A stretch of DNA of 33,226 bases from Carboxylicivirga marina (lineage in GTDB: Bacteria > Bacteroidota > Bacteroidia > Bacteroidales > Marinilabiliaceae). The DNA is taken from contig NZ_JAENRR010000052.1 in NCBI RefSeq assembly GCF_016612505.1, positions 1-33,226 of the forward strand. The letters run 5' to 3'. The notes below the pieces were generated by a model, which saw nothing but the letters and a program-made list of their open reading frames with translations, ran no database searches and was not told where the DNA came from. Shown one piece after another: positions 18,443 through 27,061 of the stretch. Positions within the stretch are counted from its first letter, which is position 1; every line of letters starts with the position of its first letter. A program made the position numbers and the translations under genes.

Positions 18443-19468
18443 ATGAAATTTACAGCCGGTCAGATTGCCGAATTATTAAACGGTAAGGTAGAAGGAAACG
18501 AGGAAGCGATTGTTAGAAATGTATCTAAAATTGAAGAGGGTAAGCCTGAAACACTTACGTTTTTAGCTAATTCAAAATACAATCACTATATCTATACCAC
18601 AAAAGCAGAAGTGGTCATAGTTAATGATTCATTCGTTGCTGAAAAAGAGATTAACTCAACATTAATACGTGTGCCTAATGCTTATGAAGCATTGGCTCAG
18701 TTATTAGAGATGTATGAGCAAAGTCAACCTCAAAAAACAGGAATAGAACAGCCATCATTTGTTAGCGATTCTGCTAGCCTTGGCGATTTTGTATATGTAG
18801 GTGCTTTTGCCTATATCGGCGATAATGTAACTATTGGCGATAATGTAAAAATATATCCGCAAGCATATATTGGTGATAACGTAAAAATAGGTGATAACAC
18901 TACTGTTTATTCTGGTGTTAAAGTATACAAAAATTGTGCTATTGGCGCTTCATGTACTATTCACGCAGGTGCTGTAATTGGTAGCGATGGTTTTGGTTTT
19001 GCACCTAATACCAATAATGAATATAAAAAAGTTGCTCAAATTGGTAATGTTATTCTTCATGATCATGTTGAAATAGGAGCTAATACAACAGTTGATCGTG
19101 CAACCATGGGTTCTACAGTCATTGAAAAAGGTGTTAAATTGGATAACCTAATTCAAATTGCGCACAATGTTGAAGTTGGTGAAAATACTGTTATTGCGGC
19201 ACAAACAGGCATTGCAGGTTCGACTAAACTTGGAAAAGACTGTATGATTGGAGGCCAGGTTGGGATAGCAGGTCACATTAATTTGGCCAATGGTACAAAA
19301 GCTGGTGCCCAAACAGGAATAAGCAAAACGATAAAAAAAGAAGATACCGTATTATTCGGTTCCCCTCATTTAGAAATTGGCGATTTTCATCGTTCATATG
19401 TTGTGTTTAGAAGATTACCTCAATTAAAAGCCCAACTTGACGAGTTAATTAAAAAGTCCAAGGCTTAA
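18443..19468 (+). CDS. lpxD: UDP-3-O-acylglucosamine N-acyltransferase
   Basis: Third enzyme of lipid A synthesis: adds the N-linked hydroxyacyl chain from acyl-ACP to UDP-3-O-acyl-glucosamine. I choose the ATG at 18443 ([18 protein letters not shown], 341 residues); an upstream TTG at 18422 would add seven atypical residues. The N-terminal uridine-binding domain (about 1-100) includes [18 protein letters not shown] left-handed beta helix of hexapeptide repeats (about 105-300) follows, with GSDGFGFAP and the catalytic IAHN at His241. A C-terminal helix ends the protein. It is the first gene of lpxD-lpxC/fabZ-lpxA, 40 bases before the next start. Confidence 0.96.
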   Translation: MKFTAGQIAELLNGKVEGNEEAIVRNVSKIEEGKPETLTFLANSKYNHYIYTTKAEVVIVNDSFVAEKEINSTLIRVPNAYEALAQLLEMYEQSQPQKTGIEQPSFVSDSASLGDFVYVGAFAYIGDNVTIGDNVKIYPQAYIGDNVKIGDNTTVYSGVKVYKNCAIGASCTIHAGAVIGSDGFGFAPNTNNEYKKVAQIGNVILHDHVEIGANTTVDRATMGSTVIEKGVKLDNLIQIAHNVEVGENTVIAAQTGIAGSTKLGKDCMIGGQVGIAGHINLANGTKAGAQTGISKTIKKEDTVLFGSPHLEIGDFHRSYVVFRRLPQLKAQLDELIKKSKA

Positions 19469-19508
19469 ATGATAACAAATTGATTCAGATTTTTGGAATA
19501 TATATAGT

Positions 19509-20906
19509 ATGACTGAAAAACAAAGAACCATAAAAGCACCTGTGACATTAGAAGGAACAGGTTTGCATACTGGTGTAAATGTTAACTTTACATTGATGCC
19601 AGCTCCTGCCAATCATGGATTTAAGTTTAAACGAATTGATTTGGAAGGTCAACCAGTGATTGATGCTTTAGCTGAAAATGTTGCGTTTACTCAAAGAGGT
19701 ACAGTACTTCAAAAAGGAGACGCCAAGGTAAGTACAATAGAACATTGTTTGGCGGCATTAACGGCATTAAAAGTTGATAATTGTCTGATTGAAGTAGACG
19801 GACCAGAAGCACCAATATTAGATGGTAGCTCAAAGTTTTTTGTTGAAGCTGTTAAGAGTGTTGGAATAGAAGAGCAGGAAGAAGAACGCCAATATTTCGT
19901 TGTGAAAGAAAAAATGGTGTTTGAAGATAAAGAGCGTGGCATTAAAATAATGGCATTGCCAGATGATGAATTTAGTGCTGATGTTAAAATATCATTTGAT
20001 CAATCTTTATTGTTATCCAATCAGTACGCTGTATTAGATAATCTTGATGATTTTGAAAGTGAAGTATCGGCTTGTCGTACGTTTGTTTTTTTACATGAGT
20101 TAGAGCCTTTATTAAAGAATAACCTTATTAAAGGTGGTGATTTAGATAATGCTATCATCATTATCGATAAAGAAATATCGCAGGATGAATTAAATAAATT
20201 AGCCGATTTGTTTGATAAGCCTTATGTCGAAGTTCAGCCAACGGGCATTTTAAATAACGTTGAGCTTGTGCACTCTAATGAGATGGCTCGTCATAAGTTA
20301 CTAGATGTCATAGGTGATTTAGCACTTTGCGGTATGCCAATTAAAGGACGAATTATTGCTACACGCCCTGGTCATATGGCTAATGTCGAATTTGCAAAGT
20401 TGATTCGCAAAGAAATCAAGAAACGTTCAAATAAGCCAGAAGTACCATTTTATGATCCTAACAAAGCGCCTGTTTGCGACATTAATGACATTAAAAAAAT
20501 GTTGCCGCATCGACCACCGTTTTTGTTAATTGATAAGATTATCGAACTGGGCGAAAAGCATATTGTAGGCGTTAAAAATGTGACGATGAATGAGCCTTTC
20601 TTTGTAGGCCATTTTCCTGAAGAGCCAGTTATGCCAGCAGTATTGCAAATTGAGGCCATGGCGCAGGCCGGTGGGATTTTTATCCTGAGTCAATTAGATG
20701 ATCCGGGTGCCTACAGTACCTATTTCTTGAAAATTGACAACGTAAAATTACGTAAGAAGGTAGTGCCAGGTGACACCATAATTTTCAAACTGGAATTACT
20801 TACCGAGTTTAGGAGAGGAATGGCTAATATGAAGGGCACAGCTTTTGTAGGAGATACGGTCGTATCTGAAGGCGAGTTTATGGCATCAGTAATGAAGAAC
20901 AAATAA
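19509..20906 (+). CDS. lpxC-fabZ: Bifunctional LpxC deacetylase / FabZ dehydratase
   Basis: A 465-residue fusion typical of Bacteroidota. Residues 1 to about 310 are LpxC (UDP-3-O-acyl-N-acetylglucosamine deacetylase, the committed zinc-dependent step of lipid A synthesis), with EGTGLHTG near 15-22 and zinc ligands His79 (TIEHCLAAL), His262 and Asp266 (HKLLDVIGD). Residues about 320-465 are FabZ (3-hydroxyacyl-ACP dehydratase) with LPHRPPFLLID and the catalytic pair His368 (VGHFP) and Glu382 (QIEAMAQAGG). The fusion ties lipid A output to supply of the shared 3-hydroxyacyl-ACP pool. It lies between lpxD and lpxA, 68 bases before lpxA. Confidence 0.97.
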   Translation: MTEKQRTIKAPVTLEGTGLHTGVNVNFTLMPAPANHGFKFKRIDLEGQPVIDALAENVAFTQRGTVLQKGDAKVSTIEHCLAALTALKVDNCLIEVDGPEAPILDGSSKFFVEAVKSVGIEEQEEERQYFVVKEKMVFEDKERGIKIMALPDDEFSADVKISFDQSLLLSNQYAVLDNLDDFESEVSACRTFVFLHELEPLLKNNLIKGGDLDNAIIIIDKEISQDELNKLADLFDKPYVEVQPTGILNNVELVHSNEMARHKLLDVIGDLALCGMPIKGRIIATRPGHMANVEFAKLIRKEIKKRSNKPEVPFYDPNKAPVCDINDIKKMLPHRPPFLLIDKIIELGEKHIVGVKNVTMNEPFFVGHFPEEPVMPAVLQIEAMAQAGGIFILSQLDDPGAYSTYFLKIDNVKLRKKVVPGDTIIFKLELLTEFRRGMANMKGTAFVGDTVVSEGEFMASVMKNK

Positions 20907-20974
20907 TTTACACCAAATAAGAATATTCTCGATTGAATAGTCAGGAAAGAATATAGAACTAAAACAACTGTAAA

Positions 20975-21763
20975 ATGAAACAACCATTGGCATATATCCA
21001 TCCGGAAGCTAAGATTGCTCCCAATGTTGTTATCGAACCTTTTGTAACCATTGATAAGAATGTAGTTATTGAGGAAGGAACAACCATTGGCTCAAATGTT
21101 ACAATTCTGGAAGGTTCGAGAATTGGTAAAAACTGTAAGATTTTTCCAGGTGCTGTGATTGGAGCTGTACCTCAGGACTTGAAGTTTGCAGGTGAAGAAA
21201 CAACGGCCGAAATTGGAGATAATACAACCATTCGAGAGTGTGTTACTGTTAACAGGGGAACAAAGGCAAAAGGTAAGACAGTTGTTGGAAGTAATTGTTT
21301 ACTAATGGCGTATACGCATATTGCACACGATGCAATTGTTGGTAATAACGTTATTTTGGCCAATGCTGTGCAGGTAGCCGGTGAGGTAGTGATTGATGAT
21401 TTTGCTATCATCGGAGGTACTTCAGCTATTCACCAGTTTGTTCACATTGGAGCTCACGTAATGGTTTCGGGTGGTACACTTATAGGTAAAGATGTTCCGC
21501 CATATGTAAAAGCTGGTCGTGAGCGTATTTCATATGCTGGTGTTAACTCAATTGGCTTACGTCGTCGTAGTTACAGTAATGAACAAATTAGGGATATCCA
21601 GAATATCTACCGTTACTTATTCCAGATGGGATTAAATAACTCAGAAGCTATTGAGCGTATTGAAGCTGAAATGCCAGCATCGAAAGAGCGTGATGAAATT
21701 ATTCTTTTCGTTCGTAATTCGCAGCGCGGAATTATCAAAGGTTATTATCCAGATAAAGCGTAA
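20975..21763 (+). CDS. lpxA: UDP-N-acetylglucosamine acyltransferase
   Basis: First enzyme of lipid A synthesis: transfers a 3-hydroxyacyl chain from ACP to UDP-GlcNAc. The 262-residue length is standard. The N-terminal two thirds is a left-handed beta helix of hexapeptide repeats, with the catalytic THIAHD (His118) and FAIIGGTSAIHQFVHIG. The C-terminal helical part contains GRERISYAGVNSIGLRRRSYS. It is the last gene of the lpxD-lpxC/fabZ-lpxA set, followed by a terminator 20 bases on. Confidence 0.97.
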   Translation: MKQPLAYIHPEAKIAPNVVIEPFVTIDKNVVIEEGTTIGSNVTILEGSRIGKNCKIFPGAVIGAVPQDLKFAGEETTAEIGDNTTIRECVTVNRGTKAKGKTVVGSNCLLMAYTHIAHDAIVGNNVILANAVQVAGEVVIDDFAIIGGTSAIHQFVHIGAHVMVSGGTLIGKDVPPYVKAGRERISYAGVNSIGLRRRSYSNEQIRDIQNIYRYLFQMGLNNSEAIERIEAEMPASKERDEIILFVRNSQRGIIKGYYPDKA

Positions 21764-21782
21764 TACTTTGAAAAAATATAAG

Positions 21783-21808
21783 AAGCCGGCCTTGAGTCGG
21801 CTTTTTTT
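21783..21808 (+). terminator. Terminator of the lpx operon
   Basis: AAGCCGGC (21783-21790) pairs with GTCGGCTT (21796-21803) with one G-U pair, and seven T run from 21802. It lies between converging lpxA and queG; the left-side A-tract is poor, so it mainly serves lpxA. Confidence 0.85.
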
Positions 21809-21815
21809 ATGATGA

Positions 21816-22745
21816 TTATTTCAAGAAGTTCAGATTGCGTTTTAGTCCAGTAAACTTAGTGCGTTTCACGGCCGATTTTCGAAATATCTCATTGAATCGT
21901 TCTTTATCCATTTGGTGCCACTCCTCAGTTGAAAGAGATATTAAGTCTGGGTGAGGTTTAAAGGCGTCTTCTTTTGTGGGACGTGCTTTCCAGTTCCACG
22001 GACATGCTTCCTGGCAGATGTCGCAACCAAAAGCCCAATTCTCAAATTGACCTTTAAAATTATCAGGTATTTCTTCGCGATGCTCTATAGTTAAATAGGA
22101 AATACATTTATTAGCATCCAGCTCATAGGGTTTGATAAGTGCACCAGTGGGGCAGGCGTCGATGCAGCGCTCACAACCACCACATGCTTCTTTAATTGGC
22201 GTGTTAGGTTTCAATTCAAGGTTGGTTATTAGCTCACCAATCAGCGTATAGCTGCCCAGTTTTTTGTGAAGAAGATTAGTATTTTTACCAACCCACCCTA
22301 GTCCGGCTTTTACCGCCCATGCCCGATCTAATACGGGTGCAGAATCGGTAAATACGCGTCCTTCTAATGAGGAGTAGATATCTGTCTTAATGAAATCGAA
22401 AAGTAGTTGTAACTTCTCTTTTATGACAAAATGATAATCTTTTCCGTAGGCATATCGGGCCAACTTAGGCGCTTCTTTGTCATGCTGAAGTTCTTTTGGT
22501 GTGTAATTTAACAAGACCGAGATAATACTTTTTGCACCTTCAACTAACAATACGGGATTAACCCGTTTTTCAAAATGGTTATTCATGTACGCCATGCCTG
22601 CGTGATGGCCTTTTGCTAACCAAGCTTTTAGTTTAGTTTTATCGTTTTCGAGAGGCTCAATAAGTGCAAAACCAATATCATCAAAGCCCAAGTTAATGGC
22701 TTTTTCTCTAATCTGTTGATGATATGCTTCGCTGATGATACTCAT
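21816..22745 (-). CDS. queG: Epoxyqueuosine reductase QueG
   Basis: Last step of queuosine synthesis in tRNA, reducing epoxyqueuosine with a cobalamin cofactor and two 4Fe-4S clusters. The 309-residue protein has the catalytic domain (about 1-170, with DSAPVLDRAWAVKAGLGWVGKN) and two cluster-binding motifs, CGGCERCIDACPTGAL and CDICQEACPWN. It lacks the C-terminal HEAT-like repeats of the roughly 380-residue E. coli enzyme; the shorter form is common in Bacteroidota. Its ATG shares one A with the stop of the upstream gene (TAATG), so translation is probably coupled. It depends on Fe-S clusters, which fits its position just downstream of the suf set. Confidence 0.94.
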   Translation of the reverse strand: MSIISEAYHQQIREKAINLGFDDIGFALIEPLENDKTKLKAWLAKGHHAGMAYMNNHFEKRVNPVLLVEGAKSIISVLLNYTPKELQHDKEAPKLARYAYGKDYHFVIKEKLQLLFDFIKTDIYSSLEGRVFTDSAPVLDRAWAVKAGLGWVGKNTNLLHKKLGSYTLIGELITNLELKPNTPIKEACGGCERCIDACPTGALIKPYELDANKCISYLTIEHREEIPDNFKGQFENWAFGCDICQEACPWNWKARPTKEDAFKPHPDLISLSTEEWHQMDKERFNEIFRKSAVKRTKFTGLKRNLNFLK

Positions 22746-23197
22746 TATGAAATGCTAATGTCGTTTAATTTCGCCTGATGTGCGATGGCTGTTTTAAGTG
22801 TATGAATCACTTCATCTTCTAATTGCTGGTATTCAAACTGAAATTCAGTTTTGTCGGTTCGCTTTATACGGATGGCTGTAATATTAATCTGAATTTCAGA
22901 TATGTCGTTCCAGCTAATTACGGTTTTTCCTTTAAAGATGCTTGGTTTTACTACCATTGCATCATTGCTAATGTTAATAAATGATTTAGCTATAAGATTT
23001 ATCAAATTCATACCGGCACCCATTATGGCATAATAAACGCCAAACAAGAATAATAAGATTAATTGATAAGGCTGAAATCGTGTAATAGATGAGAAAAACT
23101 GAATGTATACAGTAGCTCCTATCATTAATATGCCAAGTATTAACCTAAGGTAGTTGGTAGATGTCTTCTTATTTAGGTTTGTGTAAAATGCATTCAT
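22745..23197 (-). CDS. Small membrane protein with two TM segments and a PH-like domain
   Basis: A 150-residue protein I do not recognise as a named family. Two membrane segments (about residues 16-36 and 43-64) are followed by a soluble domain (about 75-140) with the pattern of bacterial PH-like domains: a buried VVKPSIF strand, KTVISWNDISEIQI, RIKRTDKTEFQF, then a C-terminal helix. The soluble domain probably faces the cytoplasm. It overlaps the queG start by one base and follows the suf terminator, but I see no good promoter of its own, so it may be read by leak-through from suf. Confidence 0.7.
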   Translation of the reverse strand: MNAFYTNLNKKTSTNYLRLILGILMIGATVYIQFFSSITRFQPYQLILLFLFGVYYAIMGAGMNLINLIAKSFINISNDAMVVKPSIFKGKTVISWNDISEIQINITAIRIKRTDKTEFQFEYQQLEDEVIHTLKTAIAHQAKLNDISIS

Positions 23198-23223
23198 AAT
23201 AAGTCTGATATTTCGTCATTAAT

Positions 23224-23246
23224 AAAAAAGCTCTCGTATGAGAGCT
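23224..23246 (-). terminator. Terminator at the end of the suf operon
   Basis: AGCTCTC (23229-23235), GTAT, GAGAGCT (23240-23246) is a perfect 7-base stem. On the minus strand it is followed by a T-rich run (plus-strand A's at 23224-23229). It lies between the DUF59 gene and the PH-like membrane protein gene. Confidence 0.8.
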
Positions 23247-23301
23247 TTGTATGTTATAGAGATAATCAAAATCTCAGTGTCTAATTGTTCCTGTTATGAG
23301 A

Positions 23302-23619
23302 CTATAATAAGCCAAGTTCTAATAAGGCCTCTTCTGATAACATATCTTTTGTCCAGGGTGGGTCAAACGTTAAGTTTAAGTCCACACTAGTAATGCCATC
23401 AAGTGCAGCAACTTTATCATGAACCTCTTCAGGTAATGATTCAGCCACAGGACAGTTCGGCGATGTTAAAGTCATCACAATACGAGCTTTTCCTTCTTCA
23501 TTCACATCTATCTCGTATATCAAACCTAAGTCATATACATTCACCGGAATTTCCGGATCGAAAATGGTTTTAATGACGTTGATTATTTCTCCTTCTAATT
23601 GTAAAAACTCGTTGGCCAT
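23302..23619 (-). CDS. DUF59 / MIP18-family Fe-S assembly protein (SufT-like)
   Basis: A 105-residue protein consisting of one DUF59 domain: VIKTIFDPEIPVNVYDLGLIYEI, then MTLTSPNCPVAESLPEEV with the conserved Cys56, and a VDLNLTFDPPWTKDMLSEEA end. Members of this family assist delivery or maturation of Fe-S clusters (SufT, eukaryotic MIP18, PaaD). It is the last gene of the suf set, 120 bases after sufE and ahead of a terminator. That gap contains a small palindrome, CAGCAATTTGCTG (23641-23653), and no clear promoter. Bacteroidota suf operons often end with such a gene. Confidence 0.9.
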   Translation of the reverse strand: MANEFLQLEGEIINVIKTIFDPEIPVNVYDLGLIYEIDVNEEGKARIVMTLTSPNCPVAESLPEEVHDKVAALDGITSVDLNLTFDPPWTKDMLSEEALLELGLL

Positions 23620-23739
23620 CTTTTTCTAACTTATGGCTGTCAGCAATTTGCTGCTAGCTTTGTTTTGATAATAATTATATAATCTGTCTGCTCTTGGTTT
23701 GAATTAATCTTCAGACTTCGCGCTTCAATACTTCGGACT

Positions 23740-24165
23740 TTATTGTCCCATCTTTGCTTTAAAAGCAACAGCGTACAAGCGCATTTGTTTCATCATTGAA
23801 AGCAACCCGTTAGAGCGGGTTGGTGATAAATGATCTTTCAAACCTATTTCTTCGACAAATGAAAGCTCTGTATTTAGAATTTCATCTGGTGTTCGACCTG
23901 ATAACACACGAATAAGTAATGCAATAATGCCTTTTGTGATGATGGCATCGCTGTCGGCTGAATAAATAATTTTGTCATTATCCAACTCGGCATGCACCCA
24001 TACTTTTGACTGACAGCCTTCAATCAGGTTTTGTTCCAGACGCCATTCGTCCTTAAAACCTTCAAGGTCGTTACCAATCTCAATTAAGTAGGAGTATTTA
24101 TCCATCCACTCATCAAAGGCTGAAAATTCTTCAACTATTTCTTCTTGTATTTCGTTAATTGTCAT
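23740..24165 (-). CDS. sufE: Cysteine desulfuration protein SufE
   Basis: Accepts persulfide sulfur from SufS and passes it to the SufBCD scaffold. The 141-residue length and fold match SufE. The acceptor cysteine lies in LIEGCQSKVWV at residue 51, the same number as in E. coli SufE. The SGRTPDEIL and HLSPTRSNGLLSM segments are typical. It lies 48 bases after sufS in the same direction. Confidence 0.95.
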   Translation of the reverse strand: MTINEIQEEIVEEFSAFDEWMDKYSYLIEIGNDLEGFKDEWRLEQNLIEGCQSKVWVHAELDNDKIIYSADSDAIITKGIIALLIRVLSGRTPDEILNTELSFVEEIGLKDHLSPTRSNGLLSMMKQMRLYAVAFKAKMGQ

Positions 24166-24213
24166 CGTTCGTTTGTTGTAAAATGTCTTGCAAAATTGAT
24201 AATTAATCGTGAA

Positions 24214-25434
24214 TCAGCCAAAAAGTTGTGCAACACGTTCAATGCCATTAACCAATTGATCAATTTCTTCTTTGGTATTGTATATGGCAAAAGATGCACG
24301 AATTGTTCCAGGGATATTGTAATACTGCATAAGCGGCTGTGCGCAATGATGCCCGGTTCTTACAGCTATTCCCATCTTATCGAGCATTGTTCCCATATCA
24401 AACGGATGGATGTCACCAATCAGAAATGAGATAACACTGGTTTTTTCTTTAGCGGTACCAAAAAAACGAATATTTGGGATTGCAGAAAGCTTTTCAGTGG
24501 CATATTCCAATAGTTCATGTTCATATTGAGCTATGTTATCAAGGCCAATAGACAGAACATAATCTATGGCGGCACCCAATCCAACAGAACCTGAAAAATC
24601 AGGAGTACCTGCTTCAAATTTAAATGGTAATTCATTAAAAGTGGTGCCTTCGAATGATACAGTTTTAATCATCTCGCCACCTCCTTGGTAGGGCTCCATT
24701 ATATTGAGCCATGCTTCTTTGCCATAAAGTACACCAATACCAGTTGGCGCGTATAGTTTATGGCCACTAAAAACATAAAAATCGCAATCCAGCTCCTGTA
24801 CATCGACTTCAAGGTGTTGCACAGATTGTGCGCCGTCAATTAATACAGGAATGTCCTTGCTGTGTGCAATTTCGATAATTTCTTTAATTGGGTTAATAGT
24901 GCCCAGTGCATTGGATATGTGTGCAATGGAAACCAGCTTTGTTCTCGAGTTAATTAATTCATCGATATTATCCAGAATTAACTCACCGCGCTCATTAATT
25001 GGGATATAACGAAGCTTAATGCCTTTGCGTTTTTCGAGCAATTGCCATGGTACTATGTTCGAATGATGCTCTAATTGTGAAACCAAAACCTCATCGCCTT
25101 CCTTTAAAAATGTATCGCTAAAAGAAGATGCTAAAAGGTTAATGGATTCGGTAGTGCCACGTGTAAAAATTATTTCGTGCGAATGCGTGGCATTGATAAA
25201 TTGTTGCACTTTAATGCGCGCATTTTCGTGAGCCTGCGTACAAACATTACTTAAATGATGCACACCACGATGAATATTACTATTGTACTTCTGGTAAACT
25301 TCCGATACAGCATCAATTACAACCTGAGGCTTATGCGTGGTGGCTGCATTATCAAAATACACCAATGGTTTTCCGTGAACTTTCTCTTGTAAAATAGGAA
25401 AGTCTTTTCGGATTTGTTCAATGTTAATATTCAT
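24214..25434 (-). CDS. sufS: Cysteine desulfurase SufS
   Basis: PLP enzyme that takes sulfur from L-cysteine for Fe-S cluster assembly. It has 406 residues. The PLP lysine is Lys226 in FSGHKLYAPTGIG, and the active-site cysteine is Cys364 in RTGHHCAQPLM, the group II (SufS/CsdA) form. The N-terminal YFDNAATTHKP and RGVHHLS segments are typical. It lies 131 bases after sufD; the gap holds a large inverted repeat. sufE follows directly. Confidence 0.97.
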   Translation of the reverse strand: MNINIEQIRKDFPILQEKVHGKPLVYFDNAATTHKPQVVIDAVSEVYQKYNSNIHRGVHHLSNVCTQAHENARIKVQQFINATHSHEIIFTRGTTESINLLASSFSDTFLKEGDEVLVSQLEHHSNIVPWQLLEKRKGIKLRYIPINERGELILDNIDELINSRTKLVSIAHISNALGTINPIKEIIEIAHSKDIPVLIDGAQSVQHLEVDVQELDCDFYVFSGHKLYAPTGIGVLYGKEAWLNIMEPYQGGGEMIKTVSFEGTTFNELPFKFEAGTPDFSGSVGLGAAIDYVLSIGLDNIAQYEHELLEYATEKLSAIPNIRFFGTAKEKTSVISFLIGDIHPFDMGTMLDKMGIAVRTGHHCAQPLMQYYNIPGTIRASFAIYNTKEEIDQLVNGIERVAQLFG

Positions 25435-25453
25435 TTTCTGGCAGTAATTATTT

Positions 25454-25521
25454 AACTACGAAGACACAAAGTACACTAAGAATGAATTTATTTTCTTTGC
25501 GACCTTTGTGTCTTCGTAGTT
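25454..25521. repeat. Perfect 18-base inverted repeat between sufD and sufS
   Basis: AACTACGAAGACACAAAG (25454-25471) and CTTTGTGTCTTCGTAGTT (25504-25521) are exact reverse complements, separated by 32 bases. The loop carries a partial echo (CACTAAG / CTTTG). It resembles short palindromic repeats containing CTTTGTGTCTTCGT that I recall as widespread in environmental bacterial genomes, so it is probably a REP- or MITE-type element. Inside the operon it would form a large mRNA hairpin just before sufS. Confidence 0.85.
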
Positions 25522-25565
25522 TAGTATTTTAATAAATGATCTATCTCTAAATCAGAGAATTTTCT

Positions 25566-26954
25566 TTAAAGGCAACTCACGCTCGAACCTTGTTGGCCAC
25601 AAACCACGCATGAATCACATTTGTCAAATTCACCTCTGAAACGTTTTTCAACCAGACTTCGGATGTTTTCTTTAAGAGGCTCTACACGAATTTTTTCTAT
25701 CACCTCGTAAGCAAAAGCAAACATTAGCAGGATACGACCTTCATTTTCATTAATGCCCCGAGCTCTTAAATAGAACATGGCCTCATCGTCTAACTGGCCA
25801 ACAGTGGCACCGTGGCTACACTTAACATCATCGGCATAAATCTCTAACTGAGGTTTGCTGTTTATTTTAGCATTTTCGGTCAAAAGCAAGTTGTTGTTGC
25901 TTTGGTAAGCATTAGTCTGCTGTGCATCGGGGCGTACCAAAACGCGTCCGGTAAATGCTCCAGATGCAGAATCATCCATAACACCTTTAAACAGCTCAAA
26001 ACTCTCGCAATTGGGTTTTGCATGGTCAATAAATGTAAAGTTATCGACATGCTGATTTTTATCGCTCAGGTATAAGCCATATACATGGCTTTCGCAACGC
26101 TCATCATCCATCGTCACACGGATGTTATTGCGTGTGACGCCCGAGTGTAATGTCAGGTTATTGGTTAATATATTCGAATGCTTCTTTTGGTGTACAAACA
26201 TGCCAGAAACCTGTGTTGTAAGGTTATGCTGGTTTTGCACATTGTAAGCATCAAATATGCTGTTTTCGTTGGCGAAAACCTCCGTTAGGTTATTGATTAC
26301 GAATTTCTGTGGCGAAATGGTGTGATCGCACAACATCATCTTAACCTGTGCATTTTCTTCGACAATCACCAGATTGCGTTGGAAAATCAATCGATCATTT
26401 TCACCTGTCATGATGTTAACCAGTTGAATTGGTTTATCAACCACAACTCCTTTAGGAATATAAACGAATGCACCATCTTGAGCAAAGGCTGTGTTCATTG
26501 CCACCATGGCATCTGAGTCAACCGGTGCATTTGTATTATAATACTTCTCAAAAATTTCAGGATGCTCCTTCGCTTTATCACGAATACTTCCGATAATAAC
26601 ACCCTTAGGAAGCGTGCTTAATTCATCTTGCTGAGCAAACCAACCATTAATCATAAATACATTGTACGTATCAAGATTGGGTACACCGCAATGGAATTTT
26701 TCAGAATTGTTGTTGATGGCCCCATCTGAGGAAAATGCAACATCAAAAGTGCCCTTAAAATAGGGTTGCAAGTTAGTGTACTTGTATTCTTCAACTTTGT
26801 TTGAAGGAATCCCTTTGCTAATGAAGGAGTCAAAAGCAGCTGCTCTTAATACATTCATTTGTTCAGGTGCGCCATTTTCCAAAAGAGAAATATTCTCTTT
26901 AAATAACTGGCTATATTCTTCTTGCAGATTGATTATTCGGCAAGTTTTATTCAT
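25566..26954 (-). CDS. sufD: Fe-S cluster assembly protein SufD, with cysteine-rich C-terminal tail
   Basis: Partner of SufB in the SufBC2D scaffold. The 462-residue protein has the SufD/SufB beta-helix core, with [23 protein letters not shown], a run of short beta strands, and DVKCSHGATVGQLDDEAMFYLRARG including the conserved Cys-Ser-His. The last 17 residues carry Cys446, Cys449, Cys452 and Cys461 (C-x2-C-x2-C-x8-C), which I do not recall from SufD of model species; it could bind a metal or cluster. It lies 107 bases after sufC; the gap contains two small hairpins. Confidence 0.94.
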   Translation of the reverse strand: MNKTCRIINLQEEYSQLFKENISLLENGAPEQMNVLRAAAFDSFISKGIPSNKVEEYKYTNLQPYFKGTFDVAFSSDGAINNNSEKFHCGVPNLDTYNVFMINGWFAQQDELSTLPKGVIIGSIRDKAKEHPEIFEKYYNTNAPVDSDAMVAMNTAFAQDGAFVYIPKGVVVDKPIQLVNIMTGENDRLIFQRNLVIVEENAQVKMMLCDHTISPQKFVINNLTEVFANENSIFDAYNVQNQHNLTTQVSGMFVHQKKHSNILTNNLTLHSGVTRNNIRVTMDDERCESHVYGLYLSDKNQHVDNFTFIDHAKPNCESFELFKGVMDDSASGAFTGRVLVRPDAQQTNAYQSNNNLLLTENAKINSKPQLEIYADDVKCSHGATVGQLDDEAMFYLRARGINENEGRILLMFAFAYEVIEKIRVEPLKENIRSLVEKRFRGEFDKCDSCVVCGQQGSSVSCL

Positions 26955-26976
26955 AATCTTTGTTTTTAGTATTGAG

Positions 26977-27041
26977 CCCCGATTAATAACGGGGTTTATT
27001 CAAGTGTTCAGATTACTTTCTAGAATAGTAATAGATTACTA
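26977..27041 (-). other. Hairpins in the sufC-sufD gap
   Basis: CCCCG (26977-26981) / CGGGG (26990-26994), and TAGTAAT (27026-27032) / ATTACTA (27035-27041) with a 2-base centre. Neither is followed by a T-tract on the minus strand, so they are more likely mRNA-stability or processing structures than terminators. Confidence 0.4.
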
Positions 27042-27061
27042 CTCTGTACTCATTACTAAAA

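Noticed and set aside
23711-23740. Repeated ACTTCG words in the sufE-DUF59 gap
   Set aside because: The copies are short and imperfect, and no regular period is seen.
23804-23822. AACCCG / CGGGTT hairpin inside sufE
   Set aside because: It lies in coding sequence with no T-tract and no regulatory context.
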